Origin: CAXBMB01 sp963976695 | GTDB lineage: Bacteria > Pseudomonadota > Alphaproteobacteria > Kiloniellales > DSM-21159 | Length of the DNA stretch: 39,005 bases | NCBI GenBank assembly: GCA_963976695.1 | Contig: CAXBMB010000034.1 | Span: 1-39,005 of the forward strand | Direction of reading: 5' to 3' | Shown: positions 15,136 through 23,931 of the stretch, piece after piece | Numbering within the stretch: the first letter of the stretch is position 1 | How the letters are laid out: the number at the start of each line of letters is the position of its first letter | The notes under the pieces: generated by a model | Seen by the model: the letters and a program-made list of their open reading frames with translations, nothing else | What the model was told of the DNA's origin: nothing | Database searches by the model: none | Translations under genes and position numbers: made by a program

Positions 15136-15906
15136 ATGAGCGTGCTGCAACAATTCGACCTAACCGGCAAAACCGCCCTGGTCACCGGCGCCAAGCGCGG
15201 CATCGGCCGCGTCATGGCCGAGGCGCTGGCCCAGGCCGGGGCCGATATTATCGGCGTCAGTGCGACGCTTGACCCGGCAGGTTCGGCGGTGGGCGCGGCG
15301 GTGACCGCGCTGGGGCGCAAGTTTCACGGCTATCGCTGTGACTTCGTCGATCGCGCGGCGGTGAAAGCCTTCACCGCGCAGCTGCTGGCCGATCATCCGA
15401 CCATCGACATCCTGGTGAACAACGCCGGCACCATCAAACGCTGCCCGGCCGCCGATCATCCCGACGAGATGTGGGACGAGGTGATCGAGGTGAACCTCAG
15501 TTCGCAGTTCATCATCACCCGCGATATCGGCCGCACCATGGTCGCGCGCGGTGCGGGTAAGATCATCTTCACCGCCTCCTTGCTGACCTTTCAGGGCGGC
15601 GTCACCGTGCCGGGCTATGCGGCCTCCAAGGGCGGGATTGGTCAACTGACCATGGCCTTCGCCAATGAATGGGCGGCCAAGGGGGTGAACGTGAACGCCA
15701 TTGCGCCGGGCTACATCGACACCGACAATACCGAGGCGCTGCGGGCCGACCCGGTTCGCGCCAACGCCATTCTGGATCGGATCCCGGCCGGCCGCTGGGG
15801 CCGACCCGCCGATTTCGGTGGGCCGGTCGTCTTCCTCGCCTCCGAGGCTTCCAGCTACGTCAACGGGCACGTGTTGACCGTCGATGGCGGCTGGATGGGG
15901 CGATAG
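15136..15906 (+). CDS. SDR oxidoreductase, KduD-like
   Basis: A 256-aa classical short-chain dehydrogenase: TGAKRGIG (17-24) cofactor loop, NNAG (95-98), catalytic S148, Y161-x3-K165. LTFQGGVTVPGYAASK, NVNAIAPGYIDTDNTEALR and ILDRIPAGRWG are very close to what is known of KduD (2-dehydro-3-deoxy-D-gluconate 5-dehydrogenase). Oxidation or reduction of a keto-deoxy acid or a hexose made by the neighbouring enzymes is likely. ATG 15136 is used; the longer frame from 15082 lacks a ribosome site. It ends 7 bases from the convergent aldolase stop, with no terminator between. Confidence 0.88.
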   Translation: MSVLQQFDLTGKTALVTGAKRGIGRVMAEALAQAGADIIGVSATLDPAGSAVGAAVTALGRKFHGYRCDFVDRAAVKAFTAQLLADHPTIDILVNNAGTIKRCPAADHPDEMWDEVIEVNLSSQFIITRDIGRTMVARGAGKIIFTASLLTFQGGVTVPGYAASKGGIGQLTMAFANEWAAKGVNVNAIAPGYIDTDNTEALRADPVRANAILDRIPAGRWGRPADFGGPVVFLASEASSYVNGHVLTVDGGWMGR

Positions 15907-15913
15907 CGGGCGA

Positions 15914-16570
15914 TCAAGATTTCACTGGGGCCCGGGCGCGGTGCAGCGCCGCCAGCGCCTGCCGCGCGCCCAGGCGGACCTGTTCGGCCGTCGCCCCGAC
16001 CCGGTAGAGGTTGCTGCCCAATCCGAAACCGCTCACCCCGGCGGCGAGGTAGTCGGCGAAGTCATCCGGTCCAATGCCGCCCACCGCGCACAGCGGGGTG
16101 GTGGCGGGAAGGGTCGCCCGGATCGCCGCGATCCCCGCGGGTCCAAGACGAAAGGCCGGGAAGAACTTCAGGCCGGTCGCGCCCGCCTGGATCGCCAGAT
16201 GGGCTTCGCTGGCGGTGAACACGCCGGGAAAGCTTGCCATGCCGTGCGCCGTGGCGGCGCGCACCACCTCCGGGTTGATGTTGGGGGCGACGATCAGCTT
16301 GCCGCCGACGGCCCGCACATCCGCGACATCCTGCGCCGAAAGGACCGTTCCGGCGCCGATCAGGCATCCACCGGGGGTGTGGCGTTCGGCGACCTCCACC
16401 GCGATGGCGATCGATGTGAGCGGGTCCGGGGAATTCAACGGAATTTCGATGGCCCGAAAGCCGGCGTCGAGCAGCTCGCCGACGATCTCGGCCGTTTCGG
16501 GCGGCGTGATTCCGCGCAGGATGGCGATCAGCTTCGATTCCATCGCGGACCAAAGAGCTTCCGGTGTCAT
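15914..16570 (-). CDS. dgoA: 2-dehydro-3-deoxy-6-phosphogalactonate aldolase
   Basis: A 218-aa class I (Schiff-base) aldolase that splits KDPGal into pyruvate and glyceraldehyde-3-phosphate. Family marks are AILRGI, E42 in IEIPLNSPDP, IGAGTV, GKLIVAPN and the Schiff-base K135 in GLKFFPA. EIPLNSPDP and the R-G-I start favour the DgoA (galactonate) type over the Eda type. It overlaps the dgoK stop by four bases (ATGA, 16567-16570), so the two are translationally coupled. Last gene of the minus-strand acid-sugar operon. Confidence 0.92.
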   Translation of the reverse strand: MTPEALWSAMESKLIAILRGITPPETAEIVGELLDAGFRAIEIPLNSPDPLTSIAIAVEVAERHTPGGCLIGAGTVLSAQDVADVRAVGGKLIVAPNINPEVVRAATAHGMASFPGVFTASEAHLAIQAGATGLKFFPAFRLGPAGIAAIRATLPATTPLCAVGGIGPDDFADYLAAGVSGFGLGSNLYRVGATAEQVRLGARQALAALHRARAPVKS

Positions 16571-17505
16571 GTGATTTCCTTCTGCCCCTTGAGGGCGTAG
16601 GACCAGATGGCTCGGGCGGCGTGGAAAAGCCCCGCCCGGGCCATCTGATCGGCATCCAGCTCGTGACAGGCAATGCCGGCGATTTGAAAGGCTTGCCGAT
16701 AGTTCTGGGTAAGGGCGCCGCCTGATATCAGCGTGACCCGCTCGGGTTTGGCGTTGCGCAGCGCAGAGAGTTCAAGTCCGATCAGCAGGCCGGACAGGCG
16801 GGCGGACAGGTCGCCGGCCTGGTCGGCCCCCATCAGCAGCGGCAGGGCGCGAACCGAAAACAAGGTTTGCAAGATCCGTTCCGGCGCCGCCAACGCCTGG
16901 CGCACCGCGGCCTCGAAGGCCGGAGCTTGCTTTTCGCCGTCCTGCGCCGCCTGGATGAAATGCGACAGGGTCGACCGATTTGCGAGAAGGTCGAACAACT
17001 CGCCGGTCATGGCGGTCGAAAAGCGGGTAACCCGCCCGTCGTTGATCGACACCCATTTCGAATGGGTGCCGGGAAGACAGACCGCGCCGTCAACAGCGTC
17101 GGTGAGCAGCGCGCCAAGCAGCAGGGTTTCCTCGCCCCGCATGACGTCGGGTGCCGCCATCGTGCGCTGCGCCAATCCGGGAAGGATGCGGACGTCGCGC
17201 CGGAGGCCGGGCACCCGGACCGCGTGTTGCGGCAGCGCGGTCAGCGCGACCGGCAGATCAACATAGGGCGCCTCGTGCCAGCCTTGGGCCGCGCCGGCCA
17301 TCCCGCAGATGATGACCGGAACCCGGTCGCCAACGCCCAGCGCCGCCAGGTTTTCCGCCAGCACCGCCTGGAAGTCGGCGGGTTTCAGCCTGGACATGCC
17401 GAGCCCGCCCTGCCGTTGCGAGAGCAGGTGGCCCGTGCCTGTCAAGGCCCACAAGCGGAAACTGGTTGTGCCCCAGTCGACCGCGACAAGAGAAAGGTCC
17501 GTCAT
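16567..17505 (-). CDS. dgoK: 2-dehydro-3-deoxygalactonokinase
   Basis: A 312-aa sugar-acid kinase that phosphorylates KDGal at O6 with ATP. The N-terminal phosphate motif AVDWGTTSFRLWAL (residues 8-21), CGMAGAAQGWHEAPY, PGTHSKWV (ligand region) and the C-terminal LISGGALT match the DgoK family, and the length is typical. It lies 23 bases after the dctM stop and feeds DgoA directly. Together they define the lower part of a De Ley-Doudoroff-type pathway. Confidence 0.92.
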   Translation of the reverse strand: MTDLSLVAVDWGTTSFRLWALTGTGHLLSQRQGGLGMSRLKPADFQAVLAENLAALGVGDRVPVIICGMAGAAQGWHEAPYVDLPVALTALPQHAVRVPGLRRDVRILPGLAQRTMAAPDVMRGEETLLLGALLTDAVDGAVCLPGTHSKWVSINDGRVTRFSTAMTGELFDLLANRSTLSHFIQAAQDGEKQAPAFEAAVRQALAAPERILQTLFSVRALPLLMGADQAGDLSARLSGLLIGLELSALRNAKPERVTLISGGALTQNYRQAFQIAGIACHELDADQMARAGLFHAARAIWSYALKGQKEIT

Positions 17506-17528
17506 GGGGCTTTATCGTTCATTGGTCG

Positions 17529-18842
17529 TTATCGTCCCAGCAGTTCCGGCGCGATCAGTTCGGGCAGCCAAAGCGTGATCGACGGCATCAGGATGATGGC
17601 CAGCAGCAGCGTGCAGAACACGGTGAAGAAGACAAGCGTCCATCCCAACCCTTTGGATAGGGGGATTTCCGCGATGGTACAGGCCAGGAGCAGGCTGATC
17701 CCATAGGGCGGGGTGATCTTGCCGATCGCCAGCGCCATGATGATCAGCACGCCCAGTTGCAGCGGGTCGGCGCCGATCTGGGCGGCGATGGAGGCCAGCA
17801 CCGGCACGAAGATCAGCATCGCCGGCGCCGGGTCCATGAAGGTGCCCAGCAGCAAAAACAACAGGGTGGCGAAGAACAGGAAGGTCACCGGATTGTTGGC
17901 GTAAGTCTCGAACAATCCACCGGCCACGTCGAGGATACCGTAGAACGACATCAGCCAGCCGAAGAGCGTGGCGGTGCCGACGCAGAGCATCACCACCGAG
18001 GTGAGCAACGCGGTCTCGCTCGCCACCTCCATCAACAGGGTGAAATTGACGTTGCGATAGACCAGCAGGCCAACGATCACCACGTAGACCGAGGCCACCG
18101 CCGCGCTTTCCGTGGCGGTCATCAAGCCGGCCAGGATGCCGCCGATGATCACGACAATGACCGAAACCGGGACCAGCCCCCGCGCCAGAATGACCAGCTT
18201 CTCGCGGCCGGGAACCGGTTCGACCTTTCCGGCGTCGATGTTGTATTTCCTTGCGTAGAACCATGCGATCACCAGCTGCTGCAGGCCGACCAGAATGCCG
18301 GGAACATAGCCGGCGATAAACAGCGCCCCGATCGAGACTTTCGCCGACGCGCCGTAGATGACCATCAGGATCGAGGGCGGAATGATCGACCCGATGGAGG
18401 AGGAGGCCGCCGTCAGCGCCGCCGAAAAGCCGCGCGAATAGCCTTTTTTGTTCATCGCCGGGATCAGGATCGCGCCGATGCCCGCCACGTCGGCGGTCGA
18501 GGAGCCGGATACGCCGCCCATCAGCATGGAAGAAACCACGTTGATATGGGCCAGTCCACCCTTGATGCGTCCGACCAGCAGATCGGAAAGTTTGACGATG
18601 TCCTCGGTCACGCCGATCTTGTTCATCATCAGCGCCGCGAACAGGAAGCCGGGAATGGCCAGCAGCAGGAAATTATTGATGCCCGCGTAGATCTTCAACG
18701 GCACCACCAGCAGTTCGAGCCCTGGGTCCAGCGCGATCACCGCGACCGAGGCAAAGAGCAGGGAGATGGCCAGCGGGACGCCGATCGAAAAGAGCAGCAC
18801 AAATCCCAGCAGCAGGACGGTGAGGGCGAATTCCGGGCTCAT
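17529..18842 (-). CDS. dctM: TRAP transporter large permease DctM (transporter 1)
   Basis: A 437-aa membrane protein with about 12 hydrophobic segments, the channel subunit that moves the substrate with sodium ions. Family signatures are PGFLFAALMMNKIGVTEDIV, GGVSGSSTADVAGIGAILIPAMNKKGYSRGF (shown here as a region), IIPPSI and TPPYGISLLLAC. It overlaps dctQ by four bases (ATGA at 18839-18842). Complete TRAP set with dctQ and dctP; the downstream dgoK/dgoA suggests that the cargo is an acidic sugar. Confidence 0.94.
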   Translation of the reverse strand: MSPEFALTVLLLGFVLLFSIGVPLAISLLFASVAVIALDPGLELLVVPLKIYAGINNFLLLAIPGFLFAALMMNKIGVTEDIVKLSDLLVGRIKGGLAHINVVSSMLMGGVSGSSTADVAGIGAILIPAMNKKGYSRGFSAALTAASSSIGSIIPPSILMVIYGASAKVSIGALFIAGYVPGILVGLQQLVIAWFYARKYNIDAGKVEPVPGREKLVILARGLVPVSVIVVIIGGILAGLMTATESAAVASVYVVIVGLLVYRNVNFTLLMEVASETALLTSVVMLCVGTATLFGWLMSFYGILDVAGGLFETYANNPVTFLFFATLLFLLLGTFMDPAPAMLIFVPVLASIAAQIGADPLQLGVLIIMALAIGKITPPYGISLLLACTIAEIPLSKGLGWTLVFFTVFCTLLLAIILMPSITLWLPELIAPELLGR

Positions 18843-19312
18843 GCCGCGTCTCCCTTGTTGCCGTGGAGCAGGCGCTCGGCCGCCAGCAGGGCGATTAACC
18901 CGCCGCCGGCCAGGATCGAGCTGTAGATGTAGATCATCCGGATGCCGGTCGCCGGGTTCTTTTTAAGCAGCCCCAACTCGACAAAATGGACCGAGGACCA
19001 GACAATCAGCAGACCGCCAGCTAGCATGATCAGCCCCATCAGAATGCGGTGGGCTTCACGGAAGCGCCCCTGGAACAGCTTGTGCAGCAGATCGACTTCG
19101 AAATGCTGTCCGCGCCGCACGGCGAGCGCCGAGCCGAACATGCACATCCAGAGAAAGGAGAAGGGAATAAGAAACTGGATTTCGGGCCAAGAGACGAAGA
19201 ACAGATAGCGGTTCATCACTTCAACGAAGAGACTGAGCAGAAGGATGATGCAGAGAAGTCCCGTGATTCTTTCCAGTCCCCGCTCCAGGTGGGTGATCAT
19301 TTTACCGAACAT
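18839..19312 (-). CDS. dctQ: TRAP transporter small permease DctQ (transporter 1)
   Basis: A 157-aa protein with four predicted membrane helices; it contains the DctQ-type sequence MNRYLFFVSWPEIQFLIPFS and RRGQHFEVDLLH. It joins DctM and the periplasmic binding protein in the transporter. ATG 19312 has an AAGGGA ribosome site. It is separated from dctP by 94 bases holding a stem-loop. Confidence 0.9.
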   Translation of the reverse strand: MFGKMITHLERGLERITGLLCIILLLSLFVEVMNRYLFFVSWPEIQFLIPFSFLWMCMFGSALAVRRGQHFEVDLLHKLFQGRFREAHRILMGLIMLAGGLLIVWSSVHFVELGLLKKNPATGIRMIYIYSSILAGGGLIALLAAERLLHGNKGDAA

Positions 19313-19339
19313 GGCCGGTCCCTTTTACCTGCGAGATGT

Positions 19340-19363
19340 GGGGCGGCCGCAAAGGGCCGCCCC
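19340..19363 (-). other. Intercistronic stem-loop between dctP and dctQ
   Basis: GGGGCGGCC (19340-19348) pairs perfectly with GGCCGCCCC (19355-19363) around a 6-nt loop, without a T-run. Such hairpins after the binding-protein gene are known to protect its mRNA end and give more binding protein than permease. Confidence 0.7.
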
Positions 19364-19406
19364 CTTGGTCGATCAGCTCGCTTGGCCGATCTGCCTCTTT
19401 GATGGC

Positions 19407-20387
19407 TTACTTGCCGGCGTTGGCGATGGCCGTTGCCAGATCCTCCAGCCCCTTGTCGGCGGCGAACTTCAGGATGACGGTTTTCGAGGCGGCAAGTATC
19501 GGGCCCCTGTCCGGCTCGGTGAAGACAACGTCATAGTCCGACGCCAGCAGGTCCATATTTTTCTGGTCAAGCGCGCCTTCCAGCGCCACGTCGAAATCGG
19601 CGGCCTCGATGGCGGCCTCGCGAATCGCGGTCTGGTAGGCCTCGGGCAGCTTTGCCAGCTTGGCGGCATTGCCGACCAGGGGACGCACGGTGATCGAATG
19701 CTGGGTCAGCGACACGTTTTTGGCCACCTCGGCCCAGCGGGCGGTGGTAAAGGTCGAAAACTCGTTCTCGGCGCCATCAACCACGCCGGTCTGCAGCGCG
19801 GTGTAGACTTCGGGGAAGGACACCACCGACCCCAACGCGCCCAAGGAGGACCACCAGTTCAGCATCACGTCCCATTCCCAGGTGCGCATTTTCAGGCCCT
19901 TGAGGTCGTCGATCGAGCGAATCACCGCCTTGGTGGTGATCATGTTGCGCTGGGCGCCGCCCATATAGCCGAGGATTTTCATCCCGGTTTCCGCCTGGTA
20001 GGTCTCGGCGATCTGCTGGCCGATCGGGCCGCGAGTCACCGTCATCATGTGATCCTTGCTGTCGAAGATGTACGGCAGTTCAAGGATACCGGTAACCGGG
20101 GCGTATTCCGCCATCACCCCCGGGGTGGAGATGGCGAAGTCGATAATTCCGGCCTGCACGGCGTCCAGCAGCTCGGGGTTCGAGCCGAGCGCGCCGTTGT
20201 CGGAGACCCGCACGGCGACCGCGCCGTCGGTCTTTTCCGAGACCAGGCGGGCGAACTCGCGCGCCGAGACGCTGTGTGGGTGATCGCTCGGCGTGACCAC
20301 GCCGAGCTTCAGCGTGACTTCCTGGGCCGAGGCCAGGTTGGCGAAGACCAGGCCTGCCGTGGCAAGCGCGATGAGTTTCAGTTTCAT
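19407..20387 (-). CDS. dctP: TRAP transporter solute-binding protein DctP (transporter 1)
   Basis: A 326-aa periplasmic binding protein with a Sec signal (KLKLIALATAGLVFANLASA, cleavage near residue 21). Family features are VTPSDHPHSVSAREFARLV, the conserved carboxylate-binding Arg in LKGLKMRTWEWD and FPEVYTALQTGVVDGAEN. AAGGAGG lies 6 nt before ATG 20387. It delivers a sugar acid or related carboxylate to DctQM. It follows the enolase-superfamily gene by 45 bases and belongs to the same operon. Confidence 0.93.
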   Translation of the reverse strand: MKLKLIALATAGLVFANLASAQEVTLKLGVVTPSDHPHSVSAREFARLVSEKTDGAVAVRVSDNGALGSNPELLDAVQAGIIDFAISTPGVMAEYAPVTGILELPYIFDSKDHMMTVTRGPIGQQIAETYQAETGMKILGYMGGAQRNMITTKAVIRSIDDLKGLKMRTWEWDVMLNWWSSLGALGSVVSFPEVYTALQTGVVDGAENEFSTFTTARWAEVAKNVSLTQHSITVRPLVGNAAKLAKLPEAYQTAIREAAIEAADFDVALEGALDQKNMDLLASDYDVVFTEPDRGPILAASKTVILKFAADKGLEDLATAIANAGK

Positions 20388-20432
20388 GGGTTTCCTCCTT
20401 TGGACGGATCTGTGTTTGGTTTGGACAGATCT

Positions 20433-21602
20433 TTAGCGCTGGATCTCATAGTGTTTGATGAAGTCGCGATCCGGCTCGATCCCCAGTCCGGGGCCGGTGG
20501 GAACCGCGACAAAGCCGTCGTTGCGTGCGACTTGTTTTTGGATGTCCAGTGGCTTGGTCAACAATTGATCCCGGAACTTGTTGTCGGTGGTATCGAACTC
20601 CAACAGCGGCTCGCGGGGGTGAAGTCCGCCCGGCAGGGGCGGCATTGCAGCCAACAGCTGCAAGTTGGTGGCCACCGCAACGGCGGAGCCCCAAACGTGG
20701 TTAATCACCGGTGTGAAATGGGCGTGGCAGAGCGCCAGCACCCGCAGATACTCGGTTATTCCGCCCAGCGCGCAGACTTCGGGCTGGGCAATGTCGAGTC
20801 CGCGGTTTTCCAGAATGGCGCGCCAACCCCAGCGGTTGAACTCGGCCTCGCCGCCTGAAATGTTGACCTTGAGTCCCGCCCGCAACTCGCGGTAGCCGTC
20901 CAGATCCTCGGGCGCCACCGGCTCCTCGAACCAAAAGGCGCCCAGTTCCTCCAGCGCCCGGCCGACATAGAAAGCGTCCGCGGTGGTGTAGCAATGATTG
21001 GCGTCGACCATGAAGTCGAACCCGTCGCCGAGGCTCGCGCGGACGGCGGCGCAGAGCTTGACGTCGTCGCTTGGTCCCAACCCCACCTTCATTTTGGCGG
21101 CGGCAAAGCCCATCGCCTTGATCGCTGCGGCCTCGTCGCGAAACCGGGCCGTCATGCTGTCGAGGTCTTCGCGCTTCAGCATCATGCCATAGCCATAGGC
21201 CCGGACCCGGTCGCGATGGGCCCCGCCGATCAGCATGTGAATGGGCAGACCGGCCGCCTTGCCGGCAATATCCCACAGGGCGATGTCGACGCCCGACAGC
21301 GATTGCAGCGGCATGCCCTTTTGACCGTGGTCCCGCATCAGGTTGTAGACCTTGTGCCAGATCACATCGCGGTAGAGCGGGTTGTCGCCCAGGATCATTG
21401 GTTGAATGACCTGTTCGACGATCGTCTTGTTGGCCAGCGCGATGTTGCCCGGGCCAAAGCATTCGCCCCAACCGGTTATCCCCTCGTCGGTCTGAACTTC
21501 GACCAGATGGGCGGTGCGCTTCGAATAGTACTGCTGCGAGTAGCCCAGTTCTTCGGACAGGTCGTATTGCAGGACGTGGCTGATAATTTTGGTGATCTTC
21601 AT
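20433..21602 (-). CDS. Enolase-superfamily (MR subgroup) acid-sugar dehydratase or cycloisomerase
   Basis: A 389-aa enzyme with K170-x-K172 (AKMKVG), D200/N202 (VDAN), E226 (FEEP), E252 (SGGE) and H302 in INHVWGS. The C-terminal HVWGS..NLQLLAAMPPLP and LEFDTTDNKFRDQLL stretches recall D-galactarolactone cycloisomerase (Gci)-type proteins more than DgoD galactonate dehydratase, whose KxN-type motif is not present. Yet the operon continues with TRAP uptake, dgoK and dgoA, which need 2-keto-3-deoxygalactonate. So it is either a dehydratase from an unfamiliar branch or part of a different entry route. First gene of the operon after a 429-base gap. Confidence 0.82.
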   Translation of the reverse strand: MKITKIISHVLQYDLSEELGYSQQYYSKRTAHLVEVQTDEGITGWGECFGPGNIALANKTIVEQVIQPMILGDNPLYRDVIWHKVYNLMRDHGQKGMPLQSLSGVDIALWDIAGKAAGLPIHMLIGGAHRDRVRAYGYGMMLKREDLDSMTARFRDEAAAIKAMGFAAAKMKVGLGPSDDVKLCAAVRASLGDGFDFMVDANHCYTTADAFYVGRALEELGAFWFEEPVAPEDLDGYRELRAGLKVNISGGEAEFNRWGWRAILENRGLDIAQPEVCALGGITEYLRVLALCHAHFTPVINHVWGSAVAVATNLQLLAAMPPLPGGLHPREPLLEFDTTDNKFRDQLLTKPLDIQKQVARNDGFVAVPTGPGLGIEPDRDFIKHYEIQR

Positions 21603-22031
21603 GGTGTGGGTCTATTCCGTCACTGCGCGAAATTCGTTTGATCGATAGGTCGTCCTGCAGGGCCAGGTGCGCGCCGCCGCCGTTTCCCGACGGGCCGATC
21701 CCGCCGTGCGGCGGATCGACGTTTTCTTGTTCTTGAAATTGGGCATTGCCGCGTTCCTCAAGAGGGTTTCGTTGCCGGACAGGTCCGCCCGTTGCGTTCG
21801 GCGGCGGTCAGGGTGATTTCCAGCCTGACAGCCGAGAAACCGCATCCTCGCCGAAGTGATGGCCGGAAAGGCGGCCAGCTTCTCCCGATCCCGGCCGACA
21901 GTGCGGTCAAACCGGGTGGTGGGAATTCAGATGTTTTGGGTGGGGGTTGGCAAAGCAACGCCGTGCTCCCGATGACATCGGAAGCTGGTTGGCTTCGCGT
22001 TGCGAACCGGGCCTACCGGTTCACCGGCGTC
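21603..22031. other. Gene-free interval between GntR regulator 2 and its operon
   Basis: 429 bases with no convincing gene on either strand. A 6-bp hairpin, AACCGG (22005-22010) with CCGGTT (22016-22021), lies just after the regulator stop. I see no T-run terminator and no clear promoter; the operon promoter for the enolase-superfamily gene should lie here. Confidence 0.5.
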
Positions 22032-22769
22032 CTATTGATCATGTAATTTCCTCCCTTGCAGATGCTTGGCATCGGCCAGCAATGTTTCCATTCCAACTTC
22101 GGCTTTCTCGCCGTTACGCATCAGAATGGCGTCGGTGACCGCGCGATGCAGCGAGATCGAGGTCTCGTTTTTACGCGGGTCGTTGTTGGTCAGTCGAATT
22201 GAGTCGAGCAGCGCCGAAAAGATCATCCCTTCCATCGCGCGCAGGAATTCGTTGTTGGCCGCGCGCAGCACCGAACGGTGAAAAAGCGCGTCGGCGACGA
22301 CGAAATCTTCAATCTTGCCCTTCTCGGCCTCCATGCGCAGTTGCGTCTGCTCGATCAAGGCGTGTCCCTCCGCGGTGCCGCGCTCCGCCGCCCAGCGGGC
22401 GGCCTTGGGTTCGATCACCAACCTCAGGTCCATCAACTGGCGCAAAAAATCAGCACTGGGCGGCGCCGACTGGTGCCAGGCAAGGACATCGTCATCCAAA
22501 AGCCCCCAGTTTGTCCGTGACCGCACTCTTGTGCCGATGCCGCGACGAACCTCCAGAAGTCCCTTGCCGACCAGAATTTTAACCGCGTCTCGGACCACCG
22601 AACGGCTGACGTGGTACTTTTCCGCAAGCGTGCCTTCGTCCTCGATAAGCACCCCCGGCTGGTAGGCGCCCGCCACGATGCGGCGCCCCAGTTCGCGCGC
22701 AATCTGCGTCGCTAGGCTGTGGGTCAGCCCGGAGGATCCCCTGAGGTCGTAGAAGAGCATTTCATTCAT
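22032..22769 (-). CDS. GntR-family regulator, FadR/FCD subfamily (regulator 2, DgoR-like)
   Basis: A 245-aa FCD-type regulator. The HTH region has VLIEDEGTLAEKYHVSRSVVRDAVKILVGKGLLEVRRGIGTRV; the sensing domain has ALFHRSVLRAANNEFLRAM and HRAVTDAIL. The layout, including DVLAWH after the HTH, resembles DgoR, the D-galactonate-responsive repressor, and it sits upstream of a dgoK/dgoA operon on the same strand. A 17-bp palindrome 10 bases before ATG 22769 is a likely autoregulatory operator. A second ATG at 22760 is possible. Confidence 0.9.
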   Translation of the reverse strand: MNEMLFYDLRGSSGLTHSLATQIARELGRRIVAGAYQPGVLIEDEGTLAEKYHVSRSVVRDAVKILVGKGLLEVRRGIGTRVRSRTNWGLLDDDVLAWHQSAPPSADFLRQLMDLRLVIEPKAARWAAERGTAEGHALIEQTQLRMEAEKGKIEDFVVADALFHRSVLRAANNEFLRAMEGMIFSALLDSIRLTNNDPRKNETSISLHRAVTDAILMRNGEKAEVGMETLLADAKHLQGRKLHDQ

Positions 22770-22779
22770 GGTATAAACC

Positions 22780-22796
22780 TAAACATATGATGTTTA
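22780..22796. promoter_or_regulatory. 17-bp palindromic operator before regulator 2
   Basis: TAAACATATGATGTTTA is a perfect 7-3-7 palindrome (22780-22796), 10 bases upstream of the GntR start. It lies in an AT-rich island inside GC-rich sequence. Autoregulation by the adjacent GntR protein is inferred. Confidence 0.6.
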
Positions 22797-22883
22797 CAGA
22801 GTCTAGTTGTTTTTGTCGCGCCACCTAAAGTGGCCCGGGGCGTGACGCCGGGAGGGCCTTTTGCCTGCTGGCTTGCCTGCCGT

Positions 22884-23870
22884 TCAGACGTGCGGGAGAA
22901 GATTTTCCGGATAGGTTCTGGCCGACAGGGGCAGCGCCGCCACCTTGGCGCCAAGCAGGTCGATAAAGCCCTGTTCGGCGCGGTTCAGCCGCGAGGCCGG
23001 ATTGGTGACGAGATAGATGTCGATCATCGGTGGATCGGCATAGGGCGGCAGCTGCCACAGTCGGCCTTCGGCAACGTCGCGGGCGACCGCATGGATCGGC
23101 AAGGGGCCGATGCCCACGCCGGCGGTGATGAGCCGCCGGACTTCTTCGAGATGCGGCGAGATGGCGCGAATGGTGTCGTCGAGGTGAACCCGCGTGCGCA
23201 ACAGCGCCACCGGCCGCAGCGCGTCCTGAAGGCGATCAGTGCCGAACGACACCGAAGCTTCGCCATCCAGATCCTCGAGCGTCAACCCGCTGCGGCCGAA
23301 CAGGTGGTGGCCGGGCCCGCAAAAAAATCCGAAATGCTCGCGAAACAGCAGGCTATAGCTCAGTTTGGCGTGCTCGTTGTGAACCAGGCAGATGCCGAAG
23401 CTGGCGCGTTTTTCCAGCGTCCAGCCAATCACCTCGGTGCTGGTCGCCACATTGAGGTCAAATGTGACGTTGGGATGGCGTTGACTGAATTCGCGCAGCG
23501 TCTCGTCGAACGGCGGAAAGACCACATGGCTCGCCAGTCCGATGGCGATATGGCCACGGATCTCGTCGTCAATGTCGCGAACGGCGACGGTCAAGCGGGC
23601 GATCGACCCAAAGATCTCCACCGCCTCGCGATACAGCGCCTCGCCGGCGTCGGTGACCCGGAAATGCGCGGGTCCGCGATCAATCAGCCGCTTTTCCAGC
23701 CGGTTCTCCAGCCGCTTCAGCGCGTTGCTCACGGTCGGCTGCTTGAGCAGCAATCGGTTGGCCGCGGCGGTGATGCCGCCCTCCTGCACAATGGCGATGA
23801 AGGTTCGCAGCAGGTTCCAATCCAATTGTCGGGCGAGTCGCTCGCCTTCCTCGGTGCGTACAATGGTCAT
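22884..23870 (-). CDS. LysR-family transcriptional regulator
   Basis: A 328-aa regulator with an N-terminal HTH (LDWNLLRTFIAIVQEGGITAAANRLLLKQPTVSNALKRLE; the core is the AAANRLLLKQPTVSNALKRLE helix pair) and a two-lobed periplasmic-binding-like sensor. It is divergent from the ABC/aminotransferase/BKACE operon, the usual arrangement for a LysR activator and its target. An inverted repeat lies 11-50 bases upstream of its start. The effector is presumably the imported amine or amino acid or its keto product, by inference. Confidence 0.93.
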   Translation of the reverse strand: MTIVRTEEGERLARQLDWNLLRTFIAIVQEGGITAAANRLLLKQPTVSNALKRLENRLEKRLIDRGPAHFRVTDAGEALYREAVEIFGSIARLTVAVRDIDDEIRGHIAIGLASHVVFPPFDETLREFSQRHPNVTFDLNVATSTEVIGWTLEKRASFGICLVHNEHAKLSYSLLFREHFGFFCGPGHHLFGRSGLTLEDLDGEASVSFGTDRLQDALRPVALLRTRVHLDDTIRAISPHLEEVRRLITAGVGIGPLPIHAVARDVAEGRLWQLPPYADPPMIDIYLVTNPASRLNRAEQGFIDLLGAKVAALPLSARTYPENLLPHV

Positions 23871-23880
23871 CCGGTCATTC

Positions 23881-23925
23881 TTTCAAACTATGTCTGTGAT
23901 TTCCATTGTCTATTTGAAATATGAT
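23881..23925. promoter_or_regulatory. LysR binding region and divergent operon promoter
   Basis: TTTCAAA (23881-23887) and TTTGAAA (23913-23919) form a perfect 7-bp inverted repeat with 25 bases between, about three helical turns centre to centre. ATTTGAAAT itself is palindromic (23912-23920). TATGAT (23920-23925) is a good plus-strand -10 without a matching -35, as expected for an activator-dependent promoter. Predicted transcription start near 23932. Confidence 0.5.
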
Positions 23926-23931
23926 TGCGAG

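Noticed and set aside
17757..18926. 389-aa plus frame antisense to dctM-1
   Set aside because: Extreme Gln/Arg/His composition mirroring membrane-protein codons on the other strand.
19245..20858. 537-aa open frame on plus, antisense to dctP-1 and the enolase-superfamily gene
   Set aside because: High-GC shadow frame; composition rich in Gly, Arg and His, no family motif, spans two well-supported genes on the other strand.
22801..22875. Hairpins after the LysR gene as its terminator
   Set aside because: Short stems exist, but no T-run follows on the minus strand; the TTTT is on the wrong side.
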